Source: Leptolyngbyaceae cyanobacterium CSU_1_3
Lineage (GTDB): Bacteria; Cyanobacteriota; Cyanobacteriia; Leptolyngbyales; Leptolyngbyaceae
DNA length: 37,143 nucleotides
Assembly (NCBI GenBank): GCA_012034655.1
Contig: JAAUOZ010000037.1
Span: 1 to 37,143 of the forward strand
Direction: 5' to 3'
Shown: piece after piece, positions 35,916 through 37,143 of the stretch
How the letters are laid out: each line of letters opens with the position of its first letter
Numbering within the stretch: the stretch's first letter is position 1
Position numbers and translations under genes: made by a program
The notes under the pieces: generated by a model
What the model saw: the letters and a program-made list of their open reading frames with translations, nothing else
Databases searched by the model: none
What the model was told of the DNA's origin: nothing

Positions 35916-36884
35916 ATGCAAAAGATCGAATTTACGATTGAAAAAGAACTTCAGCATCAGGGCATCTGTGACGCTTCAGGAGCGATCGCCTTAGGAGACA
36001 ATCACTTCATTGTTGCCAACGATGAAAGCAACCTGCTGAGGATTTACGCGGCTGACCACTCAGGTAGCGCGATCGCCACAGTCGATATTCATTCTTACTT
36101 TGACAACAACCCGAGCGCCAAAGAAGTTGACCTAGAAGCCGCTGCCCAAATTGGCGATATGATTTACTGGATCACTTCCCACGGCAGGAATAAGAAAGGC
36201 AAGTTCAAGCCCGAACGCCACCAGTTTTTTGCCAACAAACGTCAATCTTCAGAGAGTTGGCAATTTGAACAAATCGGGCGCTCTTATACCCAGCTTGTTT
36301 TAGGCGATATGCTCAACGATTCTAGGCTTGATCGCTATCGCCTTAAAGATGCCGAACAACTGCCGCCTAAGAGTGTCGGCGGACTCAATATTGAAGGGTT
36401 ATCCGTTACGCCTTCTGGAGAATTATTGATTGGTTTTCGCAGCCCCATTGTGGAGGGCAAAGCGCTGCTGGTGCCGCTCAATAATCCCAGAGAATTGCTT
36501 GAAGGGGCGCAGGCGATATTGGGCAATCCGATCGAGTTGGACTTGGGAGGGCTGGGGATTCGGAGTGTGGAGTATTGGGAAGCTCAGAAACAATATATTA
36601 TTGTGGCAGGAGCAGTGGATGGGGGCGATCGCTTTGCGCTTTACCAATGGTCTGGTTTAGATGAATTGCCTCAGCAGATAGAAGGAACAAGATTTCCTTC
36701 AGACTTTCGTCCAGAAGCCGTTCTGTTTTACCCTCAGCGCCCCAACTATTTTCAGCTTCTGAGTGATGATGGCTCTCTCGTTCGGGTGGATGATTTACCT
36801 TGCAAAGACATAGAAGACGAAGAACATTGCCAGAAGTTTTTTAGAAGCTTATGGGCGAGGGCGCATAACGTCGTGCAGCAGTGA
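35916..36884 (+). CDS. DUF3616 domain protein
   Basis: A protein of 322 residues, ATG with AAGGA about seven bases upstream. Beta-propeller-like repeats: GICDASGAIALGDNHFIVAN, DLEAAAQIGDMIYWITSHGR, SVGGLNIEGLSVTPSGELLI, YIIVAGAVDGGDRFALYQWS, PEAVLFYP, LLSDDGSL. These blocks, especially EGL/DLEA followed by ITSHGR, match DUF3616, whose function is unknown. No signal peptide is seen. It has no operon partner; a hairpin follows the stop. Confidence 0.85.
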   Translation: MQKIEFTIEKELQHQGICDASGAIALGDNHFIVANDESNLLRIYAADHSGSAIATVDIHSYFDNNPSAKEVDLEAAAQIGDMIYWITSHGRNKKGKFKPERHQFFANKRQSSESWQFEQIGRSYTQLVLGDMLNDSRLDRYRLKDAEQLPPKSVGGLNIEGLSVTPSGELLIGFRSPIVEGKALLVPLNNPRELLEGAQAILGNPIELDLGGLGIRSVEYWEAQKQYIIVAGAVDGGDRFALYQWSGLDELPQQIEGTRFPSDFRPEAVLFYPQRPNYFQLLSDDGSLVRVDDLPCKDIEDEEHCQKFFRSLWARAHNVVQQ

Positions 36885-36907
36885 CTCCCTGTGACTCGTG
36901 AGTCACT
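36880..36907 (+). terminator. Hairpin after the DUF3616 gene
   Basis: Arms AGTGACTC (36880-36887) and GAGTCACT (36900-36907), overlapping the stop codon; an alternative tighter stem pairs 36891-36897 with 36900-36906. There is no clear U-run, so termination is only a candidate role. Confidence 0.4.
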
Positions 36908-36971
36908 ACTGTGAACTTTGAACAGTAAACAAACCAAAGTGAACCATGATGCAATAACGCCTTTCAAAAAG

Positions 36972-37127
36972 CTAATTGGATTTTTTCACTTTAGCAATCC
37001 AGCCCTTGTAGCGATCGAGAATCTCAGAGTAAGGCATAGAACTTTCTGTGATTAACTCAAACAGAGACGGCGAAAAATCGATCGGGGGAAAAAATTGATG
37101 GAGCATCTTCGACCAACCGTGATCGAA
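36972..37127 (-). other. Edge open frame, probable C-terminal fragment
   Basis: The 51 codons before a TAG (36972-36974) have coding character (FDHGWSKMLHQFFPPIDFSP, LFELITESSM, LDRYKGWIAKVKKSN). A TGA at 37128-37130 closes the frame upstream, so it is a very short gene starting at the Met in KMLHQ, or the tail of a gene broken near the window end. No good Shine-Dalgarno precedes the Met. Not recognised. Confidence 0.35.
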
Positions 37128-37143
37128 TCACAAAACTCGATAA

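Overview
The window reads as cyanobacterial accessory DNA. Evidence: HIP1-type GCGATCGC octamers throughout, AATCCAAA-type short repeats, and families typical of filamentous cyanobacteria (DUF4278, slr1658/slr1659-type regulators, AAA_35-like ATPases, NB-ARC/WD40 proteins, a CyRepA1-type replication protein). No rRNA, tRNA or CRISPR array was seen. The replication protein beside an iteron-like repeat field suggests a large plasmid or an integrated one; the sequence alone cannot decide which.

Layout. 0.1-2.3 kb: an Nramp-superfamily transporter cut by an in-frame TGA before its last membrane helix, then a response-regulator remnant. 2.4-7.9 kb: a 1807-residue beta-rich protein with a LamG domain and a C-terminal coiled coil. 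8.2-11.1 kb: a membrane TPR protein and a frameshifted AAA ATPase. 11.2-16.5 kb: a tight six-gene operon, transcribed PAS protein, ParA/MinD-like ATPase, glutaminase A, membrane SpoIIE phosphatase, HATPase regulator, STAS protein. 16.7-18.4 kb: a flavin-split-barrel protein and a glutathione S-transferase. 18.6-22.5 kb: an NB-ARC/WD40 protein with a frameshift near its end. 22.5-25.4 kb: an exported LCAT-like lipase and a divergent sterol-desaturase-type hydroxylase, then a small DUF4278 protein. 25.6-28.4 kb: an acyltransferase and a second AAA protein with two frameshifts. 28.9-35.6 kb: CyRepA1-like protein, about 1.2 kb of repeats carrying a 144-bp MITE, and an HTH protein with a small overlapping upstream gene. 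35.6-37.1 kb: a small basic protein, a DUF3616 protein and an edge ORF.

Main new observation. Six intergenic sites carry the same 20-bp box (sense CYTAACTTTTCTRTATCGAC and close variants), each followed exactly 18 nt later by a -10-like hexamer (TATAAA twice, TATAAC, TATACA, TACAAC, and a weaker TAAAAA). Each lies upstream of a gene: the giant LamG protein, the TPR protein, the lipase and the divergent hydroxylase (mirrored pair), the DUF4278 protein and the second AAA protein. This looks like a dedicated promoter class defining a local regulon. The iterons upstream of the replication gene share a similar core.

Four single-base deletions and one nonsense codon break otherwise well-preserved genes, all in families usually present as paralogues. 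They are either real decay or sequencing errors; reads would tell. AATCCAAA-type repeats have also entered several coding regions in frame, where they encode NPKSKI-like peptides.
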